This document shows, piece by piece, positions 12,106-27,900 of a stretch of DNA of 64,000 nt. Numbering within the stretch: position 1 is the first letter of the stretch; every line of letters starts with the position of its first letter. The DNA is taken from assembly GCA_900239685.1 (NCBI GenBank), contig OENT01000008.1, forward strand, positions 392,100 through 456,099, in the 5' to 3' direction. Origin of the DNA: Rotaria macrura (lineage: Eukaryota > Rotifera > Eurotatoria > Philodinida > Philodinidae). The notes beneath the pieces are model-generated. The model was not told the DNA's origin. It was given only the letters and a program-made list of their open reading frames with translations, and ran no database searches. The position numbers were made by a program, and so were the translations under genes.

Positions 12106-14876
12106 ATGAATCATACGGTTGACTTAAATAAAGAAACACGTACGGAAACGGATTCATTCGGTCCGATTCAAGTACCATCAGAATGTTATTACGGAGCTCA
12201 AACAGCTCGTTCAATGATTTATTTTAACATTGGATTACCGACTGGTAAATAAAAAACACATCCTATCTCCTATATAGTTGTTTTTTTCATTTTAAAACAT
12301 GTTCTTATCTTAGATCGAATGCCATTTGCATTAATAAAAGCTTTCGGTTTATTAAAAAAAGCATGTGCAATAGTAAATAAACAGTACGGTCTTGAAAATA
12401 AAATATCCGATGTGATAGCACAAGCATGTGATGAAATCATTGATGGAAAATTAAATAATCATTTTCCATTAAGCATTTGGCAGACAGGATCTGGTACACA
12501 AACAAATATGAATATTAATGAAGTTATTTCAAATCGAGCTATCGAAATTCTTGGTGGTGTAATGGGAAGTAAGAGTCCTGTTCATCCAAATGATCATGTC
12601 AATAAAAGTCAAAGTTCTAATGATACGTTTCCTACAGGTAGAACAATACTTTATATTCTTAATGTTCTGTTTTGAACTTGAAAACATCTTGTTTTTTTAG
12701 CGATGCACATAGCTGCTGTGTTAGAATTAAATGATCAATTGTATCCAGCCTTGAATTATCTTCATAGAGAATTAAAAAAGAAACGCGAAGAATTTTCATC
12801 GATTTATAAAATTGGTCGAACGCATCTACAAGATGCTGTACCTATGACACTTGGACAAGAGTTTTCTGCCTATGTACATCAAATTGCAATGAGCATTGAA
12901 CGTTTAAAAACTTGCGAAACACGTCTATACGAGTTAGCTATTGGTGGAACAGCTGTTGGTACTGGAATTAATGCACCGAAAGATTATGGCAAATTTGTAG
13001 CACAAACATTGAATGAACTTACTCAATTACGATTTGTTGATGCACCAAATAAATTTGAAGCATTAGCTACTCATGATACAATGGTTGAACTCAGTGGAGC
13101 ACTTAACACGTTAGCTGTTAGTTTAAGTAAGATAAAGCTCAGCAGTTGCTTTTGAAAAACAAAGGCTTTAATTGTAATTGAAGTGAAAATTGCCAATGAT
13201 ATACGTCTATTGGGTTCAGGGCCTCGGTGTGGTATAGGTAAGTATATTTCTTTCCTATTTTTATCTGTATGTACAGAAGACGCTGCACAAAATACCTGTT
13301 GTTCTATTTTCATCGCGTTATAGTTCAACTAAGAGAATCAAATTTAATTAAATCAATTTAGAACATAAGGTTCTCTAAAATCGATCCTGTGTCATCCATA
13401 ACACATATTTGAAAGAGACTAATAATGAAGTATTCCATTGAATCTTGTTGTAAATTTCGATTAGAATATGTTTCTTTTGAAAAAAAGATAACTATGCAAA
13501 TTCCTCAACTTCTTCTACTGTAACTTCAAGGCATAAACTGACAAACTCTATTGCATCGAAATACAGATATTCAAAGAAAAACAATCTTTGTTTATTGAAA
13601 ACGACGGTCTCTTTTAGAAGTGACTACATTTTTCGATTGTTTCATTCATTCTACACTATAGTTTTCCGGAAATGCATGTTCTTTACAAAGTTAGAAATGT
13701 AAACTTTTGCAATGCCTCATTGGATGAACTTAGATGAAGAAAAATCAAACAACAGATTTTATATCTGAAATTCAGCTCATACTTATTTATAACAGTCATT
13801 GAAACAATCAAAGATTTTCAGCGAATGCTAAATTTCACTTCAGAAAGAATCAAATCGCGAAAGTGTATGTCACAGACTAGAGAATCTATTCATATGGTCA
13901 TTTCTTTTAAAATTCCACCATCAAGACACCTACATGTTTATTATCCTATGAAAAGTGTTAAAATTTTTCTCTATTCATTTTCCTGGAGTACAGATTTCTC
14001 ATGAGTATGACAGAGTCAATTATAATAGTTACAAACTTCGATAAAATTTTGGTACCAGAACTGTCCTCACGGTGACTTTTTCGTAGCCTGTCCTGTAAAC
14101 ACGTCTGTTAGATACAGATTAAGTTTTTTATATTGCTAACAAAAGAATCAGCTGGAAATCCTCAATCGTAAATAAAATCAATATTGGTGACTTATTCTAA
14201 ATATTTATTGGCATCTATTAAGTCGAAAATCACAATATGGAACTCGGACTGTAGTTAAGTATTATCGTTTCGTTTTCATTGACTTGTAGATGTAGGAGAA
14301 TCGAATAGATGTGTGATACAAATATTTTGCTGAGAATATATTTCCAATTTATACTTTTTTAGGCGAATTAATATTACCAGAAAATGAACCTGGCAGTTCA
14401 ATTATGCCTGGAAAAATAAATCCAACTCAATGTGAAGCTATGACAATGGTAGCTGCACAAGTCATGGGCAATCATGTTGCTGTTACTGTGGGTGGTTCAA
14501 TGGGACATTTTGAATTGAATGTTTTCAAACCATTGATTATTAAAAATGTTCTTCATTCAATGAAACTACTTTCAGATGTTTGTAATTCATTTACTGAACA
14601 TTGCATATCAGGAATTTTACCAAATACCACTGTCTTAACACGTTATATGCGTGAATCGCTGATGTTAGGTAAATTATTCGAGAAAGTATTTGATTACAAT
14701 TCATTGAGTCTTGTTTAGTAACGGCATTGAATCCATACATTGGTTATGATAAAGCAGCAGAGATAGCTAAGAAAGCACACAAAGAAGGATTAACATTACG
14801 TGAAGCATCATTGGCTCTTGGATATCTAACTGAAGAACAATTTGAAAAATATATTAATCCAGAAGATATGGTTTGA
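12106..14876 (+). CDS. FH: Fumarate hydratase, class II, complete, six exons
   Basis: Interconverts fumarate and L-malate; class II enzymes are homotetramers. Exons: 12106-12244, 12314-12637, 12701-13126, 13184-13237, 14363-14668, 14719-14876, all GT-AG and in phase, giving 468 residues. Conserved family motifs are present: [19 protein letters not shown] with [45 protein letters not shown] and the lyase signature [16 protein letters not shown], then HFELNVFKP and [18 protein letters not shown]. The start at 12106 leaves only about 20 residues before the conserved core, with no obvious mitochondrial presequence, so this copy may be cytosolic or use an unseen upstream exon. The intron at 13238-14362 is about 1.1 kb, against 49-69 bp for the other four. 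The GGSNGHFELN stretch of animals reads [10 protein letters not shown] here. Confidence 0.96.
13238..14362 (+). other. Oversized intron 4 of FH
   Basis: About 1.1 kb between a gtaagt donor and a ttttttag acceptor, splitting the codon for the Gly before [10 protein letters not shown]. No ORF, inverted-repeat terminus or repeat was recognised inside it. It may hold a decayed insertion, a regulatory element or an unrecognised RNA. Confidence 0.8.
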
Positions 14877-15501
14877 ACAACGACATTACTTATAGACAGT
14901 TGTTTGGTCTTCCGGACAAACAATATACAGTTGTTTAGTTTTTAATAATAGACAGAAAAATTGATGAACTAAGAAATATTCGGCTTGCATTGCATAAAAT
15001 AAAATATCATAATCCATTTGACAGTTCATTCAAACATCAACTTAGAATAGACAATATAATCGTCAATTAAGCACTTGGACATCTTGAGAAAATTTGATTC
15101 AATATAAAATCATATTTGTATTTTGAATATTAATAATTATTGAAATTAAAAAAACTTGTTAATCAAGGGAAATTTTCTCGTCATCATCAACGGCCAATGC
15201 TGAATATTCTGGAAGATTATTCAGATTGAATTATTAATAACGGATAGTTTCTTGTTGTTCAATGTATTCTACTCGTTTGATACCGATATGCATAACTTCA
15301 CAATCGTTCATTGGTAGTTCATAGTCCTACTAACTAAGCATGTCTACTTTAACTGAGGAGAATAAGTGTATTTCTGTGTTTCCGTATTATATATATATCT
15401 ACTTCTTTCTTTGTGCTTATGTCATAGAGAAGTACGCCTTTTCCACTTTAGATTTTCGCTTTTCATGAAATTTTCTCATTGATATGCATTAATAGCCATT
15501 A
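14877..15501. other. Fumarase 3' flank, no gene recognised
   Basis: AT-rich DNA with several aataaa-like hexamers (for example around 14997-15002) that could serve FH polyadenylation. No other feature was seen. Confidence 0.4.
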
Positions 15502-16886
15502 CAAATGATGGGCACGGTTCGTGTTTTTCAAAATTTAAGCAGAATCGAAACCGACATGTCTGAAACCGAGCCGAAACTGAAATGTCTAAAACCGAGCCGA
15601 ACCGAACCGAAAAGGAAAATTCTGAAACTCCACTGTAGACAATTAAAACTATGTGATCTTTATTTGAAGTCGCTCATCTTCTTCTGGATGATTGTTCTCT
15701 ATTATATTTATGCTTGTATAAATCTACATATTTTTAGTTATTATTTTATTTTCCTTATGCATGTCCAAAGTAGTATGGTTTATATACGTATCATACAAAA
15801 AGGAAAATAAAAAACACTAGGGAGCATAAATAAATATGAAAGCAATACAAAAATATCAAGACAACTTCTCAAAAGAAGTCAGAAATATCATTTCTCGATC
15901 TTGTTTAACTTTTTTGAGCATTCTTTTCATTAGAATCAATGTACCTAAAGCGGATGGGCACTCCATAGATCTTGGTTGTGAGTAGGGTTGGTACTTTACT
16001 TTTTAAACTTTTGTAAATTAAATAAACAATTCACATTTTACTTTAGTAAATGCAAATATACTATTTACTATTTACCATGTTAAGTAGTAAAGATTATGTT
16101 CATTTTACTTATTTACTTTTTGAAAAAGTAAAGTAAATGTACCACCCTTGATTGTGAGTGTAATATCTCGATCATTTTTCATCGTAAAATAATTTTTTTT
16201 TGTACTACAGGACCGAAAACCAGATTCTGAATCTGCTCATATAAAAGAATGTTTCATTGCTCTCAGAAAACTTTTAGCAGGGATCGTTACAAAATCAAAT
16301 ATTAGAAGCGTTTGCTTTATTTGCATATCCTTAACGCCAACGACCACCAATAAAATGTTCTTAAAGCGAACGACCTAGAGAAAAACAACCGGAAATGAAA
16401 AGACTAAAATATTTATCTACTCCTGTGCACAGAATTTCATGAAATCTGTTATAATTCATGTCATTCGATTCTTCATCTTTAGTTCTATCATTCCCTACCG
16501 ATTCAAAGAGAACATATTAGAACTAAATTTGGAAAGATACATTTTTTCGACCTCAGGAAAACATCAGGTTTCTGGGTTTATTCATACGACTATAAAAGGG
16601 TGAAGGAAATCTAGCTACACCATTCGATAGAGCTGGTCGAATTTTAATTGGAACAAGAATGCAAATTTTGTTAAATTCTCCAGGAAGAATTACTGGTGAA
16701 AATAGCCGCATCGGGTGATAACTTTACCTATGTAGAAAATATATGAATACCTTCATTGCTAATTACGACATCCGTTGGCTTGATATCTATACACTAATTT
16801 AAATTGCATCAATTTAGCTAAGAACCGAACCGAGCCGAAACCAAGAAACTTTTGAAAAACTGCGAACCGAGCCGTGCCCATCTCTG
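15502..16886. mobile_element. Non-autonomous hAT-like DNA transposon
   Basis: The ends are inverted copies of GATGGGCACGG (15507-15517, complement 16872-16882), followed inward on both sides by GTTTTTCAAAA. The right end reads CAGAGATGGGCACGG when inverted, a hAT-style terminus; the left end reads CAAATGATGGGCACGG. Subterminal regions carry short tandem CCGAGCCGAACCG motifs (about 15590-15620 and 16822-16870). No transposase ORF remains; a 101-codon frame at 15505-15810 only translates the repeats. A matching 8-bp flanking duplication was not found, so the outer limits are provisional. A second element is nested inside. Confidence 0.66.
15975..16158. mobile_element. 168-bp hAT-type MITE nested in the larger element
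   Basis: The element spans 15983-16150. Its left end is TAGGGTTGGTACTTTACTTT and its right end, inverted, begins CAAGGGTGGTACATTTACTT. Flanking 8-mers GTTGTGAG (15975-15982) and ATTGTGAG (16151-16158) differ at one base and look like a hAT target-site duplication. The interior is made of TTTACTTT-like repeats and has no ORF. Nesting shows it arrived after the surrounding element. Confidence 0.75.
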
Positions 16887-19800
16887 GTAGTTAGTAGCTT
16901 TTTCTCTGAGAAATATTTAATATGAATCAGTACTATTTTTTAGGTAACTGAACACCTCAGTATTAGTTACTAGTTTATTCATAAAGGATTGATCGTTAGA
17001 TTCCTTTCTTGCAAAAGGAACTGGTTAACAGAATATGTTACTCGATTAATTCTGGACCCCTATAACCCTCAAGAATAGAGAGAGAATTCAAACTCACCGA
17101 AATAACTGTCCGAATGGCAGAAATCTCTCATTTTATTGTGACATTGGGTCTTACAAATATGAATCTACGCTTTCATGACAAGAAAGATTTTCTCATGACG
17201 CTAATTGTTTTCTCTATGCCTGATAAGAATTACAAGGTTGAAAATTGACCAAAAATAATACTTGCAGAAACACTGGAGAATAAGTAATTCCACCAAAATC
17301 TTTGCATTGGTTTCGAAAATGACCTTTACTCAAAGCACAATAGTAAATTTAACTCGAAAACCAGGATGTATTGCCAAGAAGAACTAGCGAAAACCCCATA
17401 CTTTTACTTATTCAACAGTACAGTTGGACCATGTGAAGACTACCTTTATGACGCGTTTAGATATTTCTAGTATAAAATGTATCTGTGTTATTAAATACTA
17501 ACCTACGTCTAGAGCTTAGTTAAGGCTATCTAGAATTAAATTCAAATACTTGGTTCTACTTGATGGAGTCTCTGACTAAGCATAAAGCGTTTGAGGTTTA
17601 TTGTCAGGTAGAATCATATAGAGTGGATATCAACTAAAACTATTTACTATCATATATACCTATATCAAACGTTAACTACTCAAGTAATTCTCAAGAAACG
17701 TTCCAAAACGGCCTTTTAGTATAGTAGAGTATTCTGAGCTATTTAGTCTTTGCTTTTCACCCTTGAGTTTATTAGACATCAGATTTCAAACGTATAATTA
17801 AACCATTAAGAGTTTGGAATGGAGAACTGGAAACGGTATTAGTTTCTAATTGTTTGGAAAGAATTGAGTCGACGAACCAGATCTTCTTTTCAAGAATTAC
17901 AATAGAAAACTGCTTAACTGCACACTCGTAACGAAAATATATATTAGAAAGTGATCGGTTATGCAACTCAGTTCGAAAAAAGAAATTAGTTCTTACAACT
18001 GAAAGTTGAAACAGGTCCCGCCCATCATAAATCACGAGAGAAAACATATTAAGTTACTTACTGTGTACTATGCAGCACGTAGGACAGTTTTGCTAGTGCA
18101 TTCCTGGATGCGATAATTGTGTAAGACTGAAAAAATCATTACTTATCGACATTTCAAGATTCACATCAATAATTAACTGATCGAGATTAACATAAAATAA
18201 AAACTTTTCATCGATTCAATCTATTTTTTCATGAATCTCTATCACAACTCAATGGATGTGCATGTGAAAAGCTAATGATTTAGTTTATCTGGAACTGCTT
18301 GAGATCTTTCTTGTCATTTTATTGAGTTTGTGATGAGTTGTAGCGCTTGACATCATGACCTCAAGTGGTTGCGTACTATAAAGACTATAGATGAAATAGT
18401 GATAAAAAGTCATGGGAGAAAAATCGTGACCCCTCGAGTGCATATACTCCAACATGACTCCAGGTTGTCTAAAAAATGTTTGAAGTCGAGCGAGTCATGC
18501 TTTTGCCCCCTTGCTCAAATCTAATTTCTCCTCTGGCAAAATCTCTTGTCAAATGTTGTTTTATTAATGTGTTCTTGTTTTGTTAGTTGTATTAATCAGC
18601 TATGGAAACCATATGAATTACTCGTCTATAGAATTATTATTATCTTTTTCTCTTGCGTATTTTTATTTTTTCATTGATACTGTTTATTTGATGATGCACA
18701 TAGTTCTGTTAATTTAGCATTGAAAAATTTGGATGTATGAATAATAGTCAATTTATTTGACTAGAAGTTGCATCTACTCAAATGCCTTTTTTAGTTCAAG
18801 TTTATTTTCATGTCAAAAGCAGTTAGTGTTGGATAGTGTTCCTTTTCTTGGATCATGAATATGATCAAATCTTAAGAAGATTCTTGATTAAAAGGACAAT
18901 GAGAGTGGATGCAAAACGTCTTCTTACGGTAACGGAAAATAAACATGATAATATTCTTTTAAATAGAACATTTTCTGTGCCATTAAAATTACGAAAGGCT
19001 ACATGCACAAGAAAAATTGTGTCTTGTGCTAAAAGAACAGTTGAACGATAACAAATGTAAATCATCATTGTTTCATTCAACCACATCAAATTAATCAAGA
19101 ACACAGTTTTCTTTTTGGGAAATAATATCATCATATTTTTCTATGTTTACATTTATCTAATCTTGTTCATAATAAATATTGTGTACAAAACTAGACGCCG
19201 TCTGCCGATGAATAAAAAACAAAGGCAATGACCATGACGTAGCTTTATGCAAAAATGTCTCGATCACGTTGAACATCGCTCATGAGACAAATCTTAATTG
19301 ACACCGAAAAAATGTTCCATTAGTCGAAGCCACGGAATACATTGAAAAATTCACGTGTAGTCTCTCAAATATTATGTTTGAGATAATTCTGCTGTTCAAT
19401 AGGAAAAATACAGATTGGAGGTTAACGATTCATGCGAGCACAGAATATCGAAAGGATAAACCATTATCATTACTTTTCATACTGAAAATATCTGTGAAAG
19501 ATGTAATGTCAGCCAAAATCAATACTATAATTCTTTGGAATTTTCCAACAATTGTTAATAGGTTCTGATCTCATCAGACTATCAGCATGTCCTATTCTCT
19601 TATTTATTGAGACAGTAACTTGAACTATTCAATTCAATAGGTCTGCCATGCCGCGCAATCCCTATAACAACCCGTGCCACTGTATGAACAGCTCGAAACA
19701 TTAATAAACGTATATATCCATCAAGTTAAACAATATCATCTCGAGTTACAAATATTTCTATAGTACTTCCATCCTAGATCATTCATTGGTCGCTGAAGTA

Positions 19801-20164
19801 AAATCATCTATTGATACAATAAAGTGTCGTGCTCAATTTGTTCACTGGAAGGCTTTTTTTCTAACACAACCTGATGCTTATCAATGCACGGTCAAGATGT
19901 GTCAGATCTATGATATGCGTCTTCTTATAAAAGAACTGATAACCACATGAGATATTCTGTATCGATATTAAATCCCGATTATTCCCTACAGTCAAAGTCA
20001 CAGAACTCGATAAGTTTGAAAAACAAACGAAAATCACTAATTTCCATGATAAGATATTATTGTAGATTTTCATTATCAAAGTAGCAATTATATGAAACAA
20101 CGATTTTCTGCATGAGAGAAAATTCTCATGGAAAAGAAAAGAAAAGTAAAAACAATTGTTGTTT
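16887..20164. other. Intergenic, no gene recognised
   Basis: AT-rich sequence. Open frames at 17772-18047 (-), 18836-19051 (+), 18865-19134 (-), 19374-19568 (+) and 19861-20178 (-) are short, overlap on opposite strands and show no family motif. Confidence 0.45.
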
Positions 20165-22244
<2,080 letters not shown>

Positions 22245-23890
22245 CTTGAACAATAAATGACTTTTAGACAAAATATTTGACATAAAATACTTCGGAGAAT
22301 TCTTTCAAATCGACTTTAATCAGAAAGATTAACAAATTTCAACATTCATTCAAATCAATGGTTGAATCTATTCGAAGAATGCGAATCTGGTTGATAGAGG
22401 ACATCATTGATCAATTTTTCTCTCTCCTTGAACAGTTATTTTTTTGTCAAAGTTTCTGTTTCATTTCTCCATCTTTTATTAGTAAAAGGAATCAGACTAA
22501 TTATGATTTCGCGACTATTGCTGCTGATGATGGTGGTTTATTATTGGATCCAACGGTACTTATTATAGTGTGTTTTTACTGATTTCATTAGTGATGTCTA
22601 ACTGGGATCAATTTGAGAAAAATTTGAACGCTTCGGTTCTAGTAATTTTGATCATTCCTAATGCTAGAGCACTTATGACAATCACACAAGTTGATCTATA
22701 AATATTAGCGTGAATTTTTCTTCTTTTAGTATTCCCCAATACAAATCTTATAAATCTATTGGGACCGTGCCAGCTGCATAATTTCAAATTATTCACACAA
22801 TAACTTGAATACCATCAACATCGTAGACTTTGCTACTGTCATGTCAGATCTATTCTACAACATTTCAGGGCTACTGGTTTTCCTAGATCAATCGTTCTCA
22901 TCGTCTGAAACGGTGTATTGAGGCAGCCATTTTTACTGCTTTATAGTGCCGTTTTCTCAGACAAAGGTTACTACTGGAACGCTCCAAATGTCATTTGAGA
23001 TACCCGTTTTAAAAACACAATAAAAAACGGCATTGTAATTAACACTAAGGCTAGGTAAAACGCTAATAACTCTATGCTACTATCTTGCGACTAATTTAAT
23101 TCAATAGGACACCCCTAAACGTAAAACTCGAAAGAAAAATCTATAAATTGGTAGTTTTTTGATGATTTTCATCAAGCTTAAATGGAAACCTTTTGAACCT
23201 TGCATTGATGTATGAAATTTGAATACCTTTTTTTGCACCTACAATATTCCTTTTGAAAATTCTAATAAGAAAAATATCAAAACGCTCAAGAACTCAGCAC
23301 TAGTGAAAGATATTACTTAGCGGACTCAGCATTAATCAACTATCTGATTTACTCCTGATAATCCTCCACTTTGAGTTTGTTTTAAGGTAGAAATAACTTC
23401 TAGTACAAGAAGTTATTTGATGTGATATTCTCTCGGTTTCTTCAACTTCTTATGGCATCTTTATCCCTACCGGTCAGGTATTGGATACTAATTATTAAAA
23501 AAATAAAATAACGAGATTGTTTTTCATGATTTTGAGCGATTCGCTAATCACCGGCTATAAATAAACTTCTTTATCTTTCATTTTTATTAAGCAAAAAGCT
23601 TCATAGCGAATCCTCGCCGAGGCTAAAATGTGGAACTCACACATCTATACCTTCATATCCTAACAGAAAACACAGAAAATCTAAAGACCAATTTTTTCGC
23701 ATTATCTTTCTCTGATGGGCGCCCTATTTTTCATTTTCTTTGTTGCTATTCACTCGTTAGTTTCAATTTTTCCTTGTTCATTTTTCTTAATTCAATATTT
23801 TTCTTCTTAAAAACATTGGAAGAAGCAGCAAATAATGTTGTGATATGTATATGATGATAATACAATGCTGATTGCTATGTCTGTAATGAG
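22245..23890. other. Intergenic, no gene recognised
   Basis: Upstream of the QTRT1 pseudogene. Short open frames at 22358-22582 (+), 22608-22796 (-) and 23630-23854 (+) show no family motif; the last is largely hydrophobic and Phe-rich, as expected of AT-rich noise. Confidence 0.45.
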
Positions 23891-23896
23891 GGTGGG

Positions 23897-24065
23897 TCAT
23901 TCATTGGTAACCTCTATGGGGGCATCATCAGTATCCCCCTGTAGGGAGGCATTGGTACCCTTCGTAGGGAGGAATTGGTACCCCCCGTAGGAGGGCATTA
24001 GTGCCCCCTTTGAGGTGGGGTTGCATTGGTACCTCTATGGGGGGACGCCTTGAAACCACCCAGGG
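23897..24065. repeat. GC-rich minisatellite, about six units of 23-28 bp
   Basis: Diverged tandem units built on CATTGGTACCCCCYRTAGGG with AGG or GGG joints; unit starts fall near 23910, 23932, 23959, 23982, 24005 and 24033. Each unit contains a GGTACC-like palindrome and runs of C followed by runs of G. The block is strikingly GC-rich within AT-rich DNA. A 63-codon open frame on the - strand here (23928-24119) is just the repeat translated. Confidence 0.85.
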
Positions 24066-24999
24066 AGGGGGAGCGATGTAACAGTTAGGCAATTCAAAAT
24101 GCTTTCTGAACTCCAACAAACACCCTCATAAAGCATTACAGTTTCCTTTATTCGATAAAAATTTAAGAAAAAGCGTTGTAAAAACATTGAAGCAACATTT
24201 ACTAATTACAACGCGTCTCATTCGCATCGAAAAATAATAATAAAGATGACTAGCTAAGTATCCGAACGTTTCCCGTGACTATTCTTCGAAAATCTTCGTC
24301 ACGTTGCACTTCAGCATACACAGCTTCCTATGATGTTTCCAGTAACGCAGTAGTTGTATACTTCAATCAATACTATGGTTCAGCAAACGCATTAATCAAC
24401 ACAAATGCCCACAGTCTTTACTCTTCAACGATAACCAAGAGAGACAAAGAAAAAATACTTTTAATTCTGATACATTCCAATATCACACCTGGATCTTACA
24501 ATACCACACAGATCAAATAAAGCACAAGTTGACTCTATCAAAAACAAACTAACTTCCCCAAACCTTAATTCATTATCATCGAGCATTATATCCCGGACAC
24601 AGAACTATTTCACATGACAATCTGATTTCTATCTTTCCGCAAAGACACATCAGAAACCAATTCATATATAAAACACCATATAAACGAGAAAGCCACCGCA
24701 TCAAAATCACATAAAAACAAACATAGGGAAAGAACGACGTCTCGACCATACTGTTCAAAAAACTTCATCCGAGTCGCGTGAAAAAATTACAATACACCAC
24801 TAAAAGTCATCTAACCGAAAATGATCATACATCATTAGAAACATATTCCGATGAAACACGTACAACAAACTATTTGCACAGATTCAAACGAAGAAAACTG
24901 ATGAAAAACATCTCGGAACACTAAACTAAGGAAAGAAAACCGAAATTTCCCTCCCATCCAAGAAACTCTATCTTCTTCAATCAACGTTTGATCAAATGA
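24066..24999. other. Intergenic, no gene recognised
   Basis: AT-rich spacer between the minisatellite and the long satellite array. Short open frames at 24275-24520 (+) and 24576-24758 (-) are not recognised. Confidence 0.45.
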
Positions 25000-27900
25000 A
25001 CTTTGAACAAAACTCACGATAACTATATTCCTAAACATTGAACTCTTATTGAACATTGAATTATGTTTCAATTCAATCACGACCATGTGGTTTCTGAACT
25101 CATCTCACGATAATTATATTCTAAAAACTTGAATCGTTATAAAACATCGACTTTTTGTTTCAACTCAATGTCGATGAGATGGTTTCTCAACTAATCTCAC
25201 AATAATTCTATTCAAAAACATTGAATTTTTATAGAACATTGACTTTTGTTTCAAGTCAAAGTCCATGTGACGGCATTTGAACTCATATCATCATACTTAT
25301 ATTCGAAAACACTGAAGTGTTCTGTAACATTGAATTTTATTTCAATTCACTGTCCATGAGATGGTTTTCGAACCAATCTCAGCATACTTATATTCAAAAA
25401 TATTATATTGCTTTAAAATATTGACTTTTGTAAAAACTCAATCTAGATGAGACGGTTTTTCAACTCAAGTCATCATAATTATATTAAAAAACAATGAAGT
25501 GTTACGAAAAATTGACTTTTGCTTTCAATTCAATGTCGATGAGACGGCTTTTGAACTCATCTTAAAAACATTATATTCAAATACATTGCATTGTTATGAA
25601 ACGTTGACTTTTTTTTGATTGAATATCGATGAGATTGTTTTTAAACTTATCTCAGCATAATTATATTCAAAGAAATAGAACTGTCATGAAGCATTGACTT
25701 TTGTTTCAAGTCAATGTCAATGTGATGATTTTCGAACTCATCTCATCATAATTATATTCAAAAACATTGAATTGATATGAAACATTGAGTTCTGGAACCA
25801 TTCAATGTGGATTAAGTAGTTTTTCAACTCATCTCACGATAATTCCATTCAAACACATTGAATTGATATGAAACATTGAGTTGTCTTTCAATTCAATGTC
25901 GATGGGATGATTTTTTGGACTCATCTGAAGATAATTATGTTCAAAAACATTAAATTGTTCTCAAACATTGACTTCTCTTTCAATTCCATGTCGATGAGAT
26001 GGTGTTTGAACTCATCTCATGATAATTATATTCAAAAACATTGAATTCTTTTCAAACATTCACTTCTATTTCAATTCAATCTCGATGAGATGCTTTTTAT
26101 ACTCAGCTCATCAAAATTATATTCAAAAACAATCAATTATTCTGAAAAGTCGACTTTTCTTTAAATTCAATGACAATGAGACGGTTACTGAACTCATCTA
26201 AACATGATTACATTCAAAAAAATAAGATTGTTAAGAAACATTGATTCCTGCTTCAATTCAATGACGACGACATGGTATTTGAACTCATCAAACCATAAAT
26301 GTGTTCAAAAAAAAAATTTAATTCTTATGAACATTGACTTCTCTTTCGATTCAATGCCGATTAGAAGGTTTCTGAGCTCATCCAATCATAATTATGTTCA
26401 AAAACAGTGAAGTATTATGAAACAGTGACTTTTGTTACAATTAAACGTCACTTAGTTGGGTTCTCAACTCACCTCACGATAAATATATTCCAAACCGTTG
26501 AATGGTTATGTAACATTGAATTTTCTTTCAACTCAATGCCCATGAGATGGTTTTTGAACGCATTTCATAATTATTACGTTCAAACGCATCGAATTCTTAT
26601 GAAACAATCATTTTCCTTACAATTCACAGTCGATGCAATGGTTTTTTGAACTCATCTTAGTATAATTATATTCAAAAGAATTGAATTGTTATGAAACAAT
26701 AACTCTTATTTGAATTAAATGTGGATGAAATGGTTTGTTAACTCATCTGACTATAATCAAATTCAAACACATTCAATTGCAATGAAAAATTGACTTTTAT
26801 TTCAATTAAATATCGATGTCATGGTTTCTGAAATCCTTTCACGATAAATCTATTCCAAAATGTTCAAGTGTTATGAAACATTGACTTTATTTTCAATTGA
26901 ATGTCGATGTGATGGTTTTTATACTCATCTCACGATACTTGATTTCAAAAACATTGCATTGTTATGAAACATTCACTATTGTTTCAATTCAATGTCGATG
27001 AATTACTTTTTGAACTGATCTCAAAATACTTACATCCAAAAACATTGGACTGTTGCGAAACATTGACTTTAGTCTCAAACCAATGTCGATAAGGTGGTTT
27101 TTAAACTCATCTCAAAATAATTGCATTCAAAAAGATTGAGTAGTTATCAAAAATTTACCTTTTTTCTATTTAATCTCGATGAGATGGTTTATGAAATTAT
27201 CACACCACAATTATATTCAAAAACACTGGAAAAAAATATTAAAAATCGACTAGTGTTACACATCATTGTCGATGACATGGGTTTTGAACTATTCTCAAGA
27301 TAATTACATTCAGAAACATTGAATTGTTATGAAGCATTGACTTGTGTTTCGATTCCATGTCGATGAGATAGTTTTCGAGATTATCTTATCATTATTCTAT
27401 TCAAAAACATTGCAATGTTGTGAAACATTGACTGTTATTTTAACTCAATGTCGATAAGATTGTTTTCGAACTCACCTGAAAATAATTTGATTCAAAAAAC
27501 ATTAGATTGTTCTAAAACATTGACTTTTGTTTCAGTTATGTGTAAATCAAATGGTTTTTGAACTCATCGCAAAATGATTATATTCGAAGACATTGATTTT
27601 TTATGATACATCGGCTATTCTTTCAATTCATTATCGATAAGATGGTTTTAGAATTCATATCAAAATAATCGTATTCAAAAATATTGACTTTTTATGAACC
27701 GTTGGCTTTTCTACGAAATCGACGTTGATAAGATGGATTTTGAACTCATGTTATCATAATTATATTCGAAAAAATTGTGTAGTTATTAAACATTTGCTTT
27801 TCTTTCGATTCAATGTCGATGAGACGGTTTTTAAACTGATCTCAGCATAATTAGATTCAAAAACAATAACTCGTTATGAAACATCGAGTTTTCACTCAAC

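Noticed and set aside
18836..19134. Overlapping open frames on both strands
   Set aside because: Antisense shadows of each other with no splice context or family motif.
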